The notes below the pieces were generated by a model. That model did not search any database. It saw only the letters and a program-made list of their open reading frames with translations, and was not told the DNA's origin. Below are positions 1 to 6,729 of a stretch of 12,871 nucleotides of DNA, piece by piece; positions within the stretch are counted from its first letter, which is position 1, and each line of letters begins with the position of its first letter. Both the position numbers and the translations under genes were made by a program. This DNA comes from Gudongella sp034004165. Its GTDB lineage: Bacteria; Bacillota; Clostridia; Tissierellales; Tissierellaceae. Location of the stretch: NCBI GenBank assembly GCA_034004165.1, contig JAVEXI010000047.1, forward strand, positions 1 to 12,871. The letters are read 5' to 3'.

Positions 1-722
1 GCAATAAGTTCAAACAGCGTAAAAGAAATATCCTCTCTCTTGTGCCCGTCAATAATAAAGGACTTAAACCTGTTCTCAAACCCTGAAAGATTGACCCAAC
101 CGTCAGCAATATTAAAGTTAAAATCATTGGTAATGAGTCTGCCTTTTGACGAATCAGCCTCCATTTCTGAGCCACTGGGAAAACCATAGCCCATTGCAAC
201 ACCAGTTCTATCGACTAATTGTCCAATGCTTATATCGAGGCTTCCTCCAATTACCGTAGTATATAGGTTATCTCTTTCATTTCTGACAGAAATAAGCTCT
301 GTGGTTCCTCCTGAAATGTGCAGAAGTAGAAATTCTGAAAGCTCTGGTTCATCTATCAACACACAGGCAGCGTGTCCTTCCTGATGGCTGAATTTTTTAA
401 GAGGTACGCCCAGTGTATGAGATATGACTTCGCCAAACTTTGCCCCTGCTAAAAAAACAGGCATATACGAGTCAATTTCATTTCTAGGTCTAAAACTTAC
501 ACCTACGGCAGCAATATTTTTGCCATTTATTGCTGTTTCTTTATAAAGTTGTGAATAGTTCTTTACATGTTGAAAGAGAGCCTCTTGTTGCCTGAGCCCT
601 CTGTCGCCTTTTTTTACCTCAAGGAGTTTTCTCTTGTCTGCAATCACATTGCCTAAACCATCCACGACAGCTACAGATGTGGTGTAATTGCTTGTATCAA
701 TCCCAAGATAAACATTATTCAT
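1..722 (-). CDS. TsaD/Kae1-like (peptidase M22 family) protein, C-terminus cut off by window edge
   Basis: About 240 N-terminal residues are visible. The protein has the ASKHA/Kae1 fold signature: a phosphate-1 loop DTSNYTTS at residues 9-16, the metal-binding motif HQEGH at 113-117 (HMEGH in TsaD), and a phosphate-2 loop HISGGTTEL at 135-143. A stretch around 160-186, GGSLDISIGQLVDR followed by GYGFPSGSEME, parallels the TsaD TxDDAxGEAFDK...YPGG region. True TsaD makes the t6A modification of tRNA together with TsaB and TsaE. This copy sits directly behind nusB and diverges from canonical TsaD, for example ISIGQLVDR in place of DAxGEAFDK. I therefore call it a family member rather than tsaD itself. 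The ATG start at 720-722 overlaps the end of nusB by 8 nt, which suggests translational coupling. The metal ligand Asp expected near the C-terminus lies outside the window. The family assignment is firm; the exact function is uncertain. Confidence 0.85.
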   Translation of the reverse strand, partial: MNNVYLGIDTSNYTTSVAVVDGLGNVIADKRKLLEVKKGDRGLRQQEALFQHVKNYSQLYKETAINGKNIAAVGVSFRPRNEIDSYMPVFLAGAKFGEVISHTLGVPLKKFSHQEGHAACVLIDEPELSEFLLLHISGGTTELISVRNERDNLYTTVIGGSLDISIGQLVDRTGVAMGYGFPSGSEMEADSSKGRLITNDFNFNIADGWVNLSGFENRFKSFIIDGHKREDISFTLFELI

Positions 723-1122
723 CCTCAAGACCCCGCACAATCCCTCCAAGAACTCCATTAACGTATTTATATGAATCCTCTGTGCTGAACTTCTTAGTTA
801 TCTCTATTGCCTCGTTAATTGAAACCTCAACAGGAATGTCTTCCCTGAAAAGAATCTCGTAAACGGCAAGTCTGAGAGTCGCAAGATCAACTCTTGCAAG
901 CCTTTCAATCGTCCAGTTTTCAAGTTGTTTTTGAATAAGCTCGTCAATCTTTTCAAGATTATCATAAACACCCTGAACAGCCAGGCGTATATATCCAGCT
1001 TCAGAGCTTTTAAACTCAAAATTTTCAATAAAGTCCTCTATAACTAACTCGTCGTTCTCCCCATTGGTGTCTATTTGAAACAGAAGCTGCATAGCACCTT
1101 CTCTAGCCTGCTTTCTTCCCAT
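715..1122 (-). CDS. nusB: Transcription antitermination factor NusB
   Basis: NusB binds boxA RNA together with NusE (ribosomal protein S10) and supports antitermination, chiefly on rRNA operons, in the cytoplasm. The protein is 135 residues, the usual family size. It begins MGRKQAREGAMQLLFQID, the typical N-terminal RNA-binding helix. It also carries the C-terminal family signature: NWTIERLARVDLATLRLAVYEIL, then DIPVEVSINEAIEITKKF, then YVNGVLGGIV. The frame stays open 29 codons upstream, but the ATG at 1120-1122 is preceded by AAGGAG at the right distance and begins the conserved sequence, so the longer start is rejected. It follows the Asp23/Gls24 gene after 25 nt and overlaps the TsaD-like gene by 8 nt, so the three genes form one transcription unit. 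The asp23-nusB order is common in Firmicutes. Confidence 0.95.
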   Translation of the reverse strand: MGRKQAREGAMQLLFQIDTNGENDELVIEDFIENFEFKSSEAGYIRLAVQGVYDNLEKIDELIQKQLENWTIERLARVDLATLRLAVYEILFREDIPVEVSINEAIEITKKFSTEDSYKYVNGVLGGIVRGLEDE

Positions 1123-1147
1123 AATCTGCTCCTTTAATCTATCTGAC

Positions 1148-1528
1148 TTACTTTGTCTCCTGTGGCTCTTTATCCTGCTTACTTTTACCAATTCCATCAA
1201 TAAATACATTGATTTCTGTTACAGTCAGATCAGTCATAGACTCTATAGCCTCTTTAACCTTCTTCTGAACTTCAAGGCCAACCTCATTAAGCTTTGCTCC
1301 ATAAGATAACAGAAGATGCAATTCAACGAAAACCTCGCCTTCGTTTACATCAGCTTTTATGCCCCTGGTCGTGCTCTTCATGCCCAGAAGCTCGGTAATT
1401 CCTCCGCCGCTCATTCCAGTAACGCCTTCAACCTGAGAGGCAGCCATTCCTGCTATAGCAGCAATTACATCGTTAGAAATCTTAATTGTCCCATTTTCTA
1501 TATCTTCCATGTGGAATTTGTCGCTCAT
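1148..1528 (-). CDS. Asp23/Gls24 family envelope stress protein (YqhY position)
   Basis: A 126-residue Asp23/Gls24 family protein. The N-terminal part (about residues 12-45) reads GTIKISNDVIAAIAGMAA then VEGVTGM, the family's opening signature. It is followed by TTRGIKADVNEGEVFVELHL around residues 52-72 and the helix EVQKKVKEAIESMTDL leading to a final strand VTEINVFIDGI. In Bacillus the homologue next to nusB is YqhY, linked to envelope or fatty-acid homeostasis. The molecular role of these proteins is poorly defined. The ATG at 1526-1528 has a strong AAGGAG ribosome binding site. It is the first gene behind a good promoter at 1559-1587 and the leader of the asp23-nusB-tsaD-like unit. The C-terminal tail (KSKQDKEPQETK) is hydrophilic and probably disordered. 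Confidence 0.9.
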   Translation of the reverse strand: MSDKFHMEDIENGTIKISNDVIAAIAGMAASQVEGVTGMSGGGITELLGMKSTTRGIKADVNEGEVFVELHLLLSYGAKLNEVGLEVQKKVKEAIESMTDLTVTEINVFIDGIGKSKQDKEPQETK

Positions 1529-1558
1529 CTCAACACTCCTTCAAACTGTTATATGCGT

Positions 1559-1587
1559 ATTATATCAAAGGCAGATAGCCATTACAA
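1559..1587 (-). promoter_or_regulatory. Sigma-A-type promoter for the asp23-nusB operon
   Basis: Read on the minus strand, a -35 box TTGTAA (1582-1587) lies 17 nt before a perfect -10 box TATAAT (1559-1564). The -10 is preceded by TG one base upstream, an extended -10. Transcription would start near 1552, about 25 nt before the Asp23/Gls24 ATG. The promoter lies just downstream of the terminator of the preceding unit, so the two units are separated. Confidence 0.8.
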
Positions 1588-1604
1588 CTGCCCATTTGAA
1601 CATG

Positions 1605-1633
1605 AAAAAAGCCTAAAGCAGAGCTTTAGGCTT
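1605..1633 (-). terminator. Rho-independent terminator closing the efp unit
   Basis: Read on the minus strand, AAGCCTAAAGC and GCTTTAGGCTT form a perfect 11-bp stem (1623-1633 with 1609-1619) around a 3-nt loop. The stem is followed directly by six T residues, partly shared with its base (1605-1610). It begins 7 nt after the stop codon of the small acidic protein gene. Confidence 0.92.
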
Positions 1634-1640
1634 GTGGTTC

Positions 1641-1991
1641 CTATTCTTCGTCGTCTTCGTCTTCAAAGTACTCTTCGCTGTGTCTGTGGCCGCAATCGCA
1701 ACCTTCGTCATCACAGCAGTCGTCAAAATCGAAATCGAAGTCATCATCAAAGTCAAAATCTTCTTCGTCTCCGTAGATGTCGTCCTCTACGTCTGCAAGG
1801 TCTTCGTCGATGAAGTTAACATATTCTTCTAAATCAACTTGATCCTCAACAACTTCTTCCATAACCTCTGCAAATTCCTCAAAGGTTTCGACCATAGCCA
1901 GAAGGAGTTTACCTTCTTTAGTGGATTCGTCGATTCCCAGTCCGTCTGCAAGGCCTTTAAGGTATGCTACCTTTTGAAATAAATATTCCAT
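1641..1991 (-). CDS. CD1247-type small protein with hyperacidic Cys/His-rich tail
   Basis: A 116-residue protein. Residues 1-35 (MEYLFQKVAYLKGLADGLGI, then KEGKLLLAMVETF) match the N-terminal helical domain of the clostridial CD1247 family of unknown function. An amphipathic acidic helix (35-72) follows, then an almost purely Asp/Glu/Phe region (72-91) and a metal-ligand-like cluster: C92, C93, C98, C100, H102, H104. From memory, relatives usually end in a CxxC-type zinc ribbon, so this tail is a degenerate or alternative metal site. The frame extends 17 codons upstream, but the ATG at 1989-1991 has a GGAGGGG site at proper spacing and begins the conserved block. The gene lies 13 nt behind efp and ends at a strong terminator, so it is co-transcribed with efp. 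Its function is unknown. The low-complexity DNA here (GAT/GAC/GAA/TTC codons) makes spurious open frames on the other strand. Confidence 0.82.
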   Translation of the reverse strand: MEYLFQKVAYLKGLADGLGIDESTKEGKLLLAMVETFEEFAEVMEEVVEDQVDLEEYVNFIDEDLADVEDDIYGDEEDFDFDDDFDFDFDDCCDDEGCDCGHRHSEEYFEDEDDEE

Positions 1992-2004
1992 TTTTACCCC
2001 TCCT

Positions 2005-2562
2005 CTATACTCTGGACAGATACTCTCCAGTACGTGTATCAATTTTTATTCTGTCACCAATGTTCACAAATAGTGGAACACTGATTGTAACCCCAGTCTC
2101 AACTACAGCTTGTTTAGTAGCTCCCTGTGCCGTGTCGCCTTTAACACCTGGCTCAGTTTCTGTTACTTCAAGCTCAACAAAATTTGGAGCCTGAACGTCG
2201 AATGCCTTTCCTTGGAAAAACCTAATCATTGCAGTGTCGTTTTCCCTGAGGAATTTAATAGCTTCTTCAACAGACTCGTATTGCAACGGAAGTTGCTCGT
2301 ATGACTCAGTGTCCATAAAGTAGTACAGCTCTCCGTCTGAATAAAGGTATTGCATTTCCTTTGTCTCTATAACAGCCTTCTCAAATCTTTCAGTTGGGTT
2401 GAAAGTTATATCTTTAGCTCCACCTGAAATGACGTTCTTTATCTTGGCGCGGACAAAAGCAGCCCCTTTTCCCGGTTTAACGTGTTGGAAATCAATGATT
2501 TGCCATACTTCTCCATCCATGACAAACGTGATACCCTTTCTAAAATCCCCTGCTTGTATCAA
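2005..2562 (-). CDS. efp: Translation elongation factor P
   Basis: EF-P binds between the P and E sites of the ribosome and relieves stalling at polyproline stretches. With the start chosen here the protein is 185 residues, exactly the usual size. It opens (M)IQAGDFRKG, like the family MISxxDFRxG, and has the modification loop HVKPGKGAAFVR with the modifiable lysine at K32. The OB-domain signatures follow (FNPTERFEKA near 72-81 and YSDGELYYFMDTESYEQ further on). The C-terminal signature GDRIKIDTRTGEYLSRV is complete. The frame is open another 19 codons upstream. However, the TTG at 2560-2562 begins the conserved sequence and has AGGAGGG 6 nt upstream, so a TTG start is chosen. A promoter lies upstream, and the CD1247-type gene follows after 13 nt. 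EF-P in Firmicutes can be modified on this lysine; no modification enzyme gene is visible here. Confidence 0.96.
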   Translation of the reverse strand: MIQAGDFRKGITFVMDGEVWQIIDFQHVKPGKGAAFVRAKIKNVISGGAKDITFNPTERFEKAVIETKEMQYLYSDGELYYFMDTESYEQLPLQYESVEEAIKFLRENDTAMIRFFQGKAFDVQAPNFVELEVTETEPGVKGDTAQGATKQAVVETGVTISVPLFVNIGDRIKIDTRTGEYLSRV

Positions 2563-2568
2563 GCTTTT

Positions 2569-2575
2569 CCCTCCT
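2569..2575 (-). promoter_or_regulatory. Ribosome binding site that fixes the efp TTG start
   Basis: AGGAGGG on the minus strand lies 6 nt before TTG at 2562. It decides between this start and the longer open frame beginning at 2619. The longer start would also fall in the predicted promoter -10 box and is therefore excluded. Confidence 0.8.
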
Positions 2576-2618
2576 ATTCTTAAGCCGCTTAGAAAGCGAC
2601 TGACATACCTATATAACA

Positions 2619-2647
2619 ATTATATCAGTATTACAGACACCTAACAA
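2619..2647 (-). promoter_or_regulatory. Sigma-A-type promoter for efp
   Basis: On the minus strand, -35 TTGTTA (2642-2647) and -10 TATAAT (2619-2624) are separated by 17 nt, with an extended -10 TG. The start site would be near 2612, leaving a leader of about 50 nt. The leader has only a short hairpin (CGCTT/AAGCG, about 2586-2598) before the ribosome binding site. The promoter begins about 25 nt after the last pilus gene, so efp can be expressed independently of the pilus operon. Confidence 0.8.
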
Positions 2648-2672
2648 GCTAAAATTTGCGCCAAAGTTTCCT

Positions 2673-3677
2673 TTAGTAAACCTTGATATAATCGATAACA
2701 GGCTTGTACATACCCGGAAGAAACATCCCAAGCTGACCGACGAGATCGTCAGCGCTCTTTATGGTGCAGACGGACTGGTCAAAGTCCAGATTTGTATCAG
2801 ATATAATCTTTCCTAATAGCTTAAGATGAGCACCCTCTTCAATTATTAGATTGCCGCCTCGTATGATAATAATTCCATTAAAGAAAAAATCAGATTTGAT
2901 GACAATATCACCTTCAACGTATAGAATTCCCTTAGATGAGATAATACTGCTTTTGTTGTCAATAATAAGTTGATTTAAACTGTCATTCTCGCCTTTAATT
3001 ACCTCTAATAAAATATACGTTGGTTTCGTAATTGTATATTTATTGTAATAGCTGCCTGGCCCAAAGACTTCAAAGACATAGTCATAGTAGCCAGTTCCCT
3101 TTTTAAACAAAACACTTTCAGCCCCTACAGTTGATAAGTAAATAGAACTACTTCCAAGGGTTTCAGTATTAATAAAGCCTGGTAGACTGTCGAAAGCAAT
3201 ATTTAACCTTTTCTTCTCTGTTTCATCCAATAAATCAGGATATATAATGTTCTTTTCGTTGAAATATATTGGGTTTAATCCACTTCCAACCACCTGAACA
3301 TTGGTGTGTTTTAGCTTAGAATTTTCAGAAGGACTAAACTCCATTGTGACCATATCTCCATCGGAACAAACATTACAACTAATCTTCTCTTTGCTTCCAA
3401 GTTCTTCAGCAGTAATATCCTGTGGCTGCTTAGTTTCAACGGACTTTAATATCTTTTCAGCAATTATCTCTGGAAAGTCACCGTTTTCTCCGCTATATAG
3501 TATTCTGTTTACCTCATTTTCGTACCTGTGCTGATATATTATCCTGTCCATAAGGGCAGACTGTATTCCTGCTTCAAAGACAGCCATTTGCAGGCTGTAT
3601 GTAGTCAGAATAAAAACAACTGTCATCACAAGGAGCGAAATAATTATGACTGAACCTCTGCTGTCCTTACGTATCAC
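2673..3677 (-). CDS. PilX-like minor pilin-type protein with beta-solenoid C-terminus
   Basis: A 334-residue membrane-anchored protein. The N-terminus, DSRGSVIIISLLVMTVVFIL (residues 5-24), is a short basic leader, a Gly, and a hydrophobic helix, as in PilX-type minor pilins. It lacks the FTLIE motif and the +5 glutamate. Residues 250-295 alternate hydrophobic strands and Gly/Asn turns (ILYVEGDIVIKS, FNGIIIIRGGNLIIEEGAHL), a short beta-solenoid. This arrangement is frequent in clostridial PilX-domain proteins. C101 and C104 form a CxxC pair. The start is GTG at 3675-3677, the only usable codon after an in-frame stop. It overlaps the PilW-like gene by 11 nt and has only a weak ribosome binding site, consistent with coupling. 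It is the last gene of the pilus operon, and no convincing terminator follows. It probably sits in the pilus initiation/tip complex; that role is inferred from position and N-terminus. Confidence 0.75.
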   Translation of the reverse strand: MIRKDSRGSVIIISLLVMTVVFILTTYSLQMAVFEAGIQSALMDRIIYQHRYENEVNRILYSGENGDFPEIIAEKILKSVETKQPQDITAEELGSKEKISCNVCSDGDMVTMEFSPSENSKLKHTNVQVVGSGLNPIYFNEKNIIYPDLLDETEKKRLNIAFDSLPGFINTETLGSSSIYLSTVGAESVLFKKGTGYYDYVFEVFGPGSYYNKYTITKPTYILLEVIKGENDSLNQLIIDNKSSIISSKGILYVEGDIVIKSDFFFNGIIIIRGGNLIIEEGAHLKLLGKIISDTNLDFDQSVCTIKSADDLVGQLGMFLPGMYKPVIDYIKVY

Positions 3678-4212
3678 CTTTAATCACACGCCCCTTTATG
3701 CTGACTGAAGTAGTATAGCTTTTAATTTTGCCATTTGGTAGTGAGAAGCTAATCTTAAGGTCGATAATCTCAAGCTCTGTGTTCATACTAGTACCACTAA
3801 TTGAAACAATACTATCAGAAATATTATTGTGTCCTGCAAAGTCATTGTATAAAGGCATAGAGCCTTCAACAACATCACAGGCAACCCTCCTAATATTCCC
3901 ATCTCCCAAGTAATACATAATGTGTTTATCTTGATTTACCATAACAAACCCAAAGTTGTCAGGATACTTTTGCTTTAGTCCTTCTACTATTCCTACTGGG
4001 TAGAAGCCATCTGCCCTTTTGATTTCATCGATAATGTATTCATATGTGTATATTGCTGTGATAAGGCCGTTGTCTTCGTCTTCAACCATTTTGGTAGTTA
4101 TTGTTGAAAGATGCAAAACGGAGAACAGACCCGAAATAACGATTGATGCTATACCTAATCCAACAATAATCTCAATGAGGGTGAATCCCCTCGAACTTTC
4201 TGCTGATTTCAC
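3667..4212 (-). CDS. Type IV minor prepilin, PilW/ComGF-like
   Basis: A 181-residue prepilin. A short leader MKSAESSRG precedes the cleavage site G9|F10 and the motif FTLIEIIVGLGIASIVISGL, with the +5 glutamate needed for methylation and assembly. The globular part is mainly beta (for example ELEIIDLKISFSLPNGKIKSY followed by VSIKGRV) and contains one Cys. The frame is open to a TTG at 4233. The GTG at 4210-4212 is chosen because GGAGG lies 6 nt upstream and it gives a normal short leader. The gene overlaps the PilV-like gene by 41 nt. Third in a FimT-PilV-PilW-PilX-type minor pilin cassette, it would be processed by the PilD encoded in the same operon and join the pilus tip or priming complex. 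Confidence 0.85.
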   Translation of the reverse strand: MKSAESSRGFTLIEIIVGLGIASIVISGLFSVLHLSTITTKMVEDEDNGLITAIYTYEYIIDEIKRADGFYPVGIVEGLKQKYPDNFGFVMVNQDKHIMYYLGDGNIRRVACDVVEGSMPLYNDFAGHNNISDSIVSISGTSMNTELEIIDLKISFSLPNGKIKSYTTSVSIKGRVIKGDT

Positions 4213-4570
4213 AACAAACCTCCAAGTCGTCAATTTCCTTTGATGACAAACATAAATCCAATAAGAGATATTCTCCAGTGTACTCTAAAAGCTCTAAATT
4301 ATATGTGTATTCTTTTGATCCTGTTTCACGTATTGAATCTGAATACTTTCCTGTATTTATAACACGATCAATAATATCGAGCATTTCGTCAGAGTCACTG
4401 TTGATATGTTCTGCAATATATTCACAGAGGTATGTCATTTCAACTCTCTGCTCAGCTCTTGTAAGACTGGTTTTTGACATGATGATTGCAGGCAGACTTG
4501 CTGTCGCAATCAGACCTAAAAATGTAAGGCCTAATAGCACTTCTACGAGGATAAAACCTCTGCCCTTCAC
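4172..4570 (-). CDS. Type IV minor prepilin, PilV-like
   Basis: A 132-residue prepilin with a very short leader MKGRG, cleavage site G5|F6, and the motif FILVEVLLGLTFLGLIATAS with +5 glutamate (E10). The ILVE variant of TLIE is common in PilV/ComGE/GspI-type minor pilins. The C-terminal part contains three Cys (LCLSSKEIDDLEVCCEISR), so disulfides or metal binding are possible. The start is GTG at 4568-4570, directly abutting the TAA of the upstream FimT-like gene, with AAGAAGGTGA as ribosome binding site. The coding end overlaps the next gene by 41 nt. The role as a minor pilin subunit is inferred from the N-terminus and cassette order. Confidence 0.82.
   Translation of the reverse strand: MKGRGFILVEVLLGLTFLGLIATASLPAIIMSKTSLTRAEQRVEMTYLCEYIAEHINSDSDEMLDIIDRVINTGKYSDSIRETGSKEYTYNLELLEYTGEYLLLDLCLSSKEIDDLEVCCEISRKFEGIHPH
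4219..4223 (-). promoter_or_regulatory. Ribosome binding site that fixes the PilW-like GTG start
   Basis: GGAGG on the minus strand lies 6 nt before GTG at 4212, inside the coding end of the PilV-like gene. A TTG at 4233 would lie upstream of this site and give an unusually long leader peptide, so it is rejected. Confidence 0.7.
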
Positions 4571-5017
4571 TTAAATCACCTTCTTAAGTTCTATCTTTGC
4601 TGCTGCAACTGGTATCGTAATCTGATAGTATTCGCCTGATCTGGTCTTAAAGGTTATAGTTTCAGATACGCTTGTTCTTCCAGTGGTTGCAAATTGAATT
4701 GTATCGTATAAACAGCCAGTTATAACGACACCGTTTTCAAGTTTAACATCTTTAAAAACTTTCCCTTCACTATCTCTAATCTTATAGCTGTTCTTTGAAA
4801 GATTAAACTCCATAGTAACGGGATCTTTCTCTGTAACAGCGATATTTCTCGCATATAATATGTCTTTGTAAAGGTACTTTATCTCCTGCTTCTCTCTAAT
4901 GGTTGCAATAATAGATAATCTGGGCACAGCAATCGATAAAAAGACAGAAAGAAGAGCTGCTATTACTAGCAGCTCAATCAGGGTAAATCCCTTTCTTTTA
5001 CTTTTTAATATCTCCAT
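4571..5017 (-). CDS. Type IV pseudopilin, FimT/GspH/ComGD-like
   Basis: A 148-residue prepilin. The leader MEILKSKRKG ends at the cleavage site G10|F11. The helix FTLIELLVIAALLSVFLSIA (11-30) has the +5 glutamate and is followed by PRL. The helix around residues 36-57 (REKQEIKYLYKDILYARNIAV) and the two-strand region with FATTGRTSVSETITFKTRSG (about 109-128) are typical of GspH/FimT pseudopilins. The ATG at 5015-5017 lies 13 nt inside the 3' end of the SLH gene with a modest AAGG ribosome binding site, so translation is probably coupled. It is the first of four minor-pilin genes. In other systems this type helps form the complex that primes pilus assembly. Confidence 0.85.
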   Translation of the reverse strand: MEILKSKRKGFTLIELLVIAALLSVFLSIAVPRLSIIATIREKQEIKYLYKDILYARNIAVTEKDPVTMEFNLSKNSYKIRDSEGKVFKDVKLENGVVITGCLYDTIQFATTGRTSVSETITFKTRSGEYYQITIPVAAAKIELKKVI

Positions 5018-6717
5018 TCGTTGACCTTATACAGCATATAAGCAACCTCTGCTCTGGTGATCTTTCTGTTGAGATCTAAGAAGCTCGGCGACCTATACTG
5101 TTTGTCATACATCATCTGAGTCGCTATGTTGTTCCAGCGGAACATTGGGTCTCTTAAAACTCTTCCCATGATCAGTTCCACCTCATAATATGAAATTGGA
5201 TTAAACGGTCTGAATGTCCTGTCAGTATAGCCCAGTATATACTTATTGTTTAGGCCATAACTTATAATACGATCGTAGGTGCTAAACGTCTGATAATCGT
5301 TGAAGTATGTTGCACTCGCAACGTAGTTTGGCAGCACCCAGTTTTCTATCCTTGATAACAGAATCAAGAACTCAGCCCTCGTAATATTTTGTTCTGGTTT
5401 GAAAGTTCCATCCAGTGCAGTGTTGCCAGGATATCCAAGGATAACTCCACGTCTTACCATGGTTTCAATCTCGTCCTTAGCCCAGTGGAATCTTACGTCA
5501 GTAAGAACTCTAACGCTATTGTCCATAAATACGGCGTAAACGCTCTCCCTATTTGAAAGAGTATCTGGAGCAACCTGTGTGCTTATAACGCCATCGCTTG
5601 CAACTGATGGCAGATAGTACCATTTTTCGTTGATAAATTTATATATACCTGCCTTTAAGCTATCACCGTAATATGGGAAGCTTAGCGTGATATATTTGTC
5701 CTTTTCAACAGTTACAGCTGGATTATCCAATAGTACCCTATATAACTCAGAGGCCCTAACTGCGGTACCTAGTTGATAATAATTAACATTCATTGTATCA
5801 ATGGTCATGTGAGTCGGCATATAGAATGTTCCTGGTTCTATTTCAACCCTAATACCTGGATCAGGAATTCCAGTAAACAGACCATTTGCTGTTAGTATTC
5901 CACCTTTAGCCGTTATAAATTCTGATATGGTCTTATTAACAGCCTGACTGCCTGAAAGACCTCGGTATGTCTTGTTGTAATCCAGCATATACTGATTTCT
6001 ATAACCTTCTACAAAAGCATCTCTGTATTCAGGAGCAAGATTTCGAAGTCCAAATTTATCTAAGATCTCCCTTTCACCTAACATGTCTCTCTCATAGTTC
6101 ATTCTGAGTTTGGCTAGATAATCTTTTTGAGCGTAAGCTGTACCTTCTTTACCTCCAGCAGCAGCTCCGTTTTTAAGACCTTCATCCATGTCCTGTTTTG
6201 CAGGTTCTAAAAGAGCTTTTTCGTAAGCTTCTTCATAACCTGCTCTAAATCCAGCTCTAAATTGATCCACAAAACTGTCTTCATAAGCTGTAGTCATTGA
6301 ACCTAGATTGAATTCTCTAATTATAGATCTGTCCGAAGGCATAGCCTTGCTCCAATTTGACTTTGCACCTCTATAAAAATCTTCTAAAGCAGCTGTCTGT
6401 CCCATGCTTCGACCAATAGCTTCAGCGTAATTTGTCTTAATATTGTCTTTTAATCTATCATTATAGCCTCTGACAAACCCAGTACCATAGTCAGTCTTAT
6501 AAATATCCTCATCGCCCACGTCATATTTATCGGAATCGACCATTGATTTAAAAGCATCGTAGGCATCTCTTCCATCATAATAATCTGGATAGTCTGAGAA
6601 AAAATTGCCTGATCTTGCATAACCAGCATCATAATCAGCTTCTGCCGCATATACACCCATTGGCAATACAAGGAGTGCAAATGCTATCATTAAAAATACT
6701 AACCATTTCGCTTTCAT
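5005..6717 (-). CDS. Secreted S-layer-homology (SLH) domain protein inside the pilus operon
   Basis: A 570-residue exported protein. Residues 1-25 are a signal peptide (basic start, WLVFLMIAFALLVLPMGVYA, cleavage after A24 or A25). Residues 28-255 are helical, with many Gly/Ala/Tyr at four-residue spacing (for example AGFRAGYEEAYEKA at 155-168 and GLKNGAAAGGKEG at 180-192). Residues 285-405 look like a beta domain (VEIEPGTFYMP through SVRVLTD). The C-terminus holds SLH repeats: one near 407-458 (DVRFHWAKDEIETMVRRGVI, then TRAEF), a second near 470-521 (ILGYTDRTFRPFNPISYYEVE), and a shortened third at 544-566 (TRAEVAYMLYKV). SLH domains bind pyruvylated secondary cell-wall polymers. The ATG at 6715-6717 has AAGGAGG 7-8 nt upstream; the GTG at 6723 is too close to that site. 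It lies 12 nt after pilO. I infer a role in holding or guiding the pilus in the wall. It has no catalytic motif I can recognise. Confidence 0.85.
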   Translation of the reverse strand: MKAKWLVFLMIAFALLVLPMGVYAAEADYDAGYARSGNFFSDYPDYYDGRDAYDAFKSMVDSDKYDVGDEDIYKTDYGTGFVRGYNDRLKDNIKTNYAEAIGRSMGQTAALEDFYRGAKSNWSKAMPSDRSIIREFNLGSMTTAYEDSFVDQFRAGFRAGYEEAYEKALLEPAKQDMDEGLKNGAAAGGKEGTAYAQKDYLAKLRMNYERDMLGEREILDKFGLRNLAPEYRDAFVEGYRNQYMLDYNKTYRGLSGSQAVNKTISEFITAKGGILTANGLFTGIPDPGIRVEIEPGTFYMPTHMTIDTMNVNYYQLGTAVRASELYRVLLDNPAVTVEKDKYITLSFPYYGDSLKAGIYKFINEKWYYLPSVASDGVISTQVAPDTLSNRESVYAVFMDNSVRVLTDVRFHWAKDEIETMVRRGVILGYPGNTALDGTFKPEQNITRAEFLILLSRIENWVLPNYVASATYFNDYQTFSTYDRIISYGLNNKYILGYTDRTFRPFNPISYYEVELIMGRVLRDPMFRWNNIATQMMYDKQYRSPSFLDLNRKITRAEVAYMLYKVNEWRY

Positions 6718-6729
6718 TTTCACTCCTCC

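Noticed and set aside
1316..1813. Long plus-strand open frame across the asp23 gene, terminator and acidic gene
   Set aside because: It crosses a minus-strand promoter, a terminator hairpin and two better-supported genes. Its translation is Arg/Ser/His-rich and unlike any protein family.
1632..1832. Plus-strand open frame of hydrophobic Val/Ile/Phe residues
   Set aside because: It is the antisense shadow of the GAT/GAC/GAA-rich acidic tail of the CD1247-type gene. It has no ribosome binding site or promoter on the plus strand.
2655..2675. Possible hairpin after the PilX-like gene (AAACTTTG / CAAATTTT around GCG) as operon terminator
   Set aside because: The stem is AT-rich with an internal mismatch and lacks a proper T run after it, so I do not call a terminator. 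Read-through from the pilus operon into efp is possible.
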